49,311 bases of DNA, from assembly GCA_964443315.1 (NCBI GenBank), contig CAYUCP010000001.1, forward strand, positions 1-49,311. Reading direction: 5' to 3'. The notes below the pieces were generated by a model. It saw only the letters and a list, made by a program, of their open reading frames with translations. It did no database searches and was not told where the DNA came from. Position 1 is the stretch's first letter, and each line of letters opens with the position of its first letter. Made by a program: the position numbers and the translations under genes. Shown one piece after another: positions 47,803 through 49,311 of this stretch. The stretch is from JAGOTP01 sp964443315. Lineage in GTDB: Bacteria; Patescibacteriota; Patescibacteriia; 2-12-FULL-60-25.

Positions 47803-49311
47803 ATTGTGCGGTTGTAGATGTTGATGAGCCCACACTTGCGATATTCACGACCGGTGCCGCTTGTCCGTCCAGTGAAGCCTTTACCAGCCGGATTCCTTTC
47901 AAAGCGTTCTTGAATTTTGCCACATAACCAATCGTCTCCTCACGCAACGTCCCAGCCTGAATACGGTTCAATTCCGCGGTCGCATTCGCAAGCTTGGTAT
48001 TCGCCTTTTTCAAAGTGGCATTTGCATCTGTTTTTGCCTTTGCCGTCTTCGCGGCGGTAACCGCTTTCTTCGCCTTCTTCACTTCTGCGGTTGCGTTATT
48101 CACGGCGGTCTGCGCTGCTTTCACTTTCGCTTGATCTGGAGTCGCCCAGACATCTCCCCACACCGCCGCTGCTTTCTGAATACGCCCCTCTCCTCCGTTA
48201 TACGCAGCAACGACATATTCTGCGGCACGGTCAGGATCGGTCGTGAGCATCGTCTTCGCAACCTCTGGCATCACGCCCCACAAACGATCGAGATAGACCA
48301 ACTGGGCTTTGATCGCCGTTTCAAAGTTACGCGTACCCGTTTCTACATCCTGCGGTAATCCAAGTGACGTATCTTTGGCCACGAGTTTATACGTTGAGGG
48401 CATGAACTGCGCGAAGCCTTGGGCTCCAACATGCGAATCACTGTAGGCATACGACGTCGTCGCATTCGCCGCAACCGTGACAAGCATCTGTGCGTACACC
48501 GAGGCTGGATCTCTCTCTAACGAAAGCTCACCGGCATGTTCGATAATCAAAATGGCACGAGCAACTTCCGTCGAGAGCAGATCAGCGAGCGGCTTGAATG
48601 GGTCAAACTTAGAACGCACCCCGCGTGCACGCAAATCATCTACAACCTTCTGGAATTCCTGATCAAGCCAGGCTTGGCCAAAACGAACCATTTCGTCAGT
48701 GTGTAGCATTGGCGAGTAAGGCGAATACACCACATCCTCACGTTCATATTTCACTTTTTTCCCTGAAGGAACTTCGTGATACAGCGGATAGCGGATCGCG
48801 ACCACGACATCCGTGTCAGAAGCAAGTTTGTACTGGCTCTGTAACTGGCGAGACAACAAGACATTCACCTCGTTGATGCGAGGATCGGTGCCACGAACTT
48901 CTGCTCCGCGCTTTTCTATATCAATTAAATCGATCTGGTTCGTGGCTGAGCGCCAAACAGCCAAGCGGACCGGTGCCCAGTCAGGACGCGTCGCAAGCAA
49001 AGCCGAGGACTGAACGATACCTTCACGCAACAGCGCCTGTCCGCGTCGAATCGCTTGAACAAGCGGAAACTCCTCAAGCGGAGCCGTTGGCGTACGTGGC
49101 GTGGTTGGTGGATTGATCAAATCACGTAAGGCTTGCTCAGTTGCAGCCGTCAGTCCTGAACGCGGCTCATACCATCGACCATCTGCCATTTGGAAAAAGG
49201 TCGGCGCAGGTGGAGGTGTTGGCTGAACTGGTTCTGCCGCCACTGGAGGAGTTGGAGGCGGATTAATGAGATCGCGAAGCGCTTGTTCACTGGCAGCGGT
49301 ATAGCCTGTAC
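47801..49311 (-). CDS. Lytic transglycosylase (SLT domain) protein, 5' end outside window
   Basis: At least 503 residues; the frame runs off the right edge. SLT motifs: HVGAQGFAQFMPSTYKL and YVVAAYNGGEGRIQKAA; the catalytic Glu is probably in the ILIIEHAGELSLERDP stretch, less conserved than usual. Cleaves peptidoglycan glycan strands. C-terminus has an Ala/Lys-rich coiled region (about 45 residues). The N-terminal part contains a repeated TAA(S/T)EQALRDLINPP unit with Pro-rich spacers: one copy near 49150 and one at the window edge, so more copies may lie upstream. Convergent with the DHH-fold gene. Confidence 0.85.
   Translation of the reverse strand, partial: TGYTAASEQALRDLINPPPTPPVAAEPVQPTPPPAPTFFQMADGRWYEPRSGLTAATEQALRDLINPPTTPRTPTAPLEEFPLVQAIRRGQALLREGIVQSSALLATRPDWAPVRLAVWRSATNQIDLIDIEKRGAEVRGTDPRINEVNVLLSRQLQSQYKLASDTDVVVAIRYPLYHEVPSGKKVKYEREDVVYSPYSPMLHTDEMVRFGQAWLDQEFQKVVDDLRARGVRSKFDPFKPLADLLSTEVARAILIIEHAGELSLERDPASVYAQMLVTVAANATTSYAYSDSHVGAQGFAQFMPSTYKLVAKDTSLGLPQDVETGTRNFETAIKAQLVYLDRLWGVMPEVAKTMLTTDPDRAAEYVVAAYNGGEGRIQKAAAVWGDVWATPDQAKVKAAQTAVNNATAEVKKAKKAVTAAKTAKAKTDANATLKKANTKLANATAELNRIQAGTLREETIGYVAKFKNALKGIRLVKASLDGQAAPVVNIASVGSSTSTTAQ

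Overview
The window looks like a scaffold from a member of the Candidate Phyla Radiation (Patescibacteria, probably a parcubacterial lineage; inferred from gene content, no rRNA is present). Most of it is a compact housekeeping chromosome of moderate GC: dnaG-rpoD, uvrB, dusB, gltX, relA, parA-parB, kefB, aspS-scpA-scpB-dacA, asnS, bactofilin, tyrS-argS, valS and eight tRNAs. Operons are tight, with several ATGA start/stop overlaps, and several core genes have a -10 box only 6-9 nt before the start codon, which implies leaderless or nearly leaderless mRNAs. Three 100-N gaps (3294-3393, 40143-40242, 43676-43775) are flanked by duplicated contig ends (55, 55 and 17 bp), so they are scaffolding artefacts and not biology.

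Layout. 1-673: tRNA-Asn(GUU) split in its anticodon by a group I intron that carries an HNH endonuclease gene. 885-2591: a GC-rich membrane Ser/Thr kinase of myxobacterial style. 2932-6244: rpoD and dnaG. 6344-8164: three unknown GC-rich genes. 8269-11454: uvrB and dusB, divergent. 11516-13391: two more GC-rich genes. 13645-22231: one long minus-strand operon (translin-like, GT28-like glycosyltransferase, WecG/TagA glycosyltransferase, gltX, nucleotidyltransferase, methyltransferase, free-standing class I aminoacyl-tRNA-synthetase-like protein, M23 peptidase). 22398-27595: tRNA-Lys, relA, parAB, kefB. 27673-31501: tRNAs, an unknown GC-rich gene, a membrane protein, an APH-like kinase and a GC-rich histidine phosphatase. 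31623-36619: dacA, scpB, scpA, aspS and two membrane-anchored unknowns. 36771-43335: asnS, tRNA-Leu, a GC-rich unknown, a degenerate DAG-kinase-like protein, bactofilin, argS, tyrS. 43428-49311: tRNA-Pro, tRNA-Ile, valS, a DHH-fold protein that has lost its metal ligands, and a partial lytic transglycosylase.

Two gene populations are interleaved. The core genes have moderate GC and weak or no Shine-Dalgarno signals. Nine accessory genes in six islands are clearly GC-rich, sit singly or in twos and threes between core genes, and mostly have their own 5' leader, strong AGGAGG-type ribosome binding site and GC-rich 3' hairpin without a U tract. At least two (the kinase and a signal-peptide/two-TM protein) have the composition of myxobacterial envelope proteins, suggesting repeated single-gene acquisition.

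The best candidate for an undescribed system is the translationally coupled trio at 14931-17979: a predicted nucleotidyltransferase, a SAM methyltransferase and an orphan class Ia synthetase catalytic domain without an anticodon-binding domain, placed after gltX and among envelope-glycan genes.
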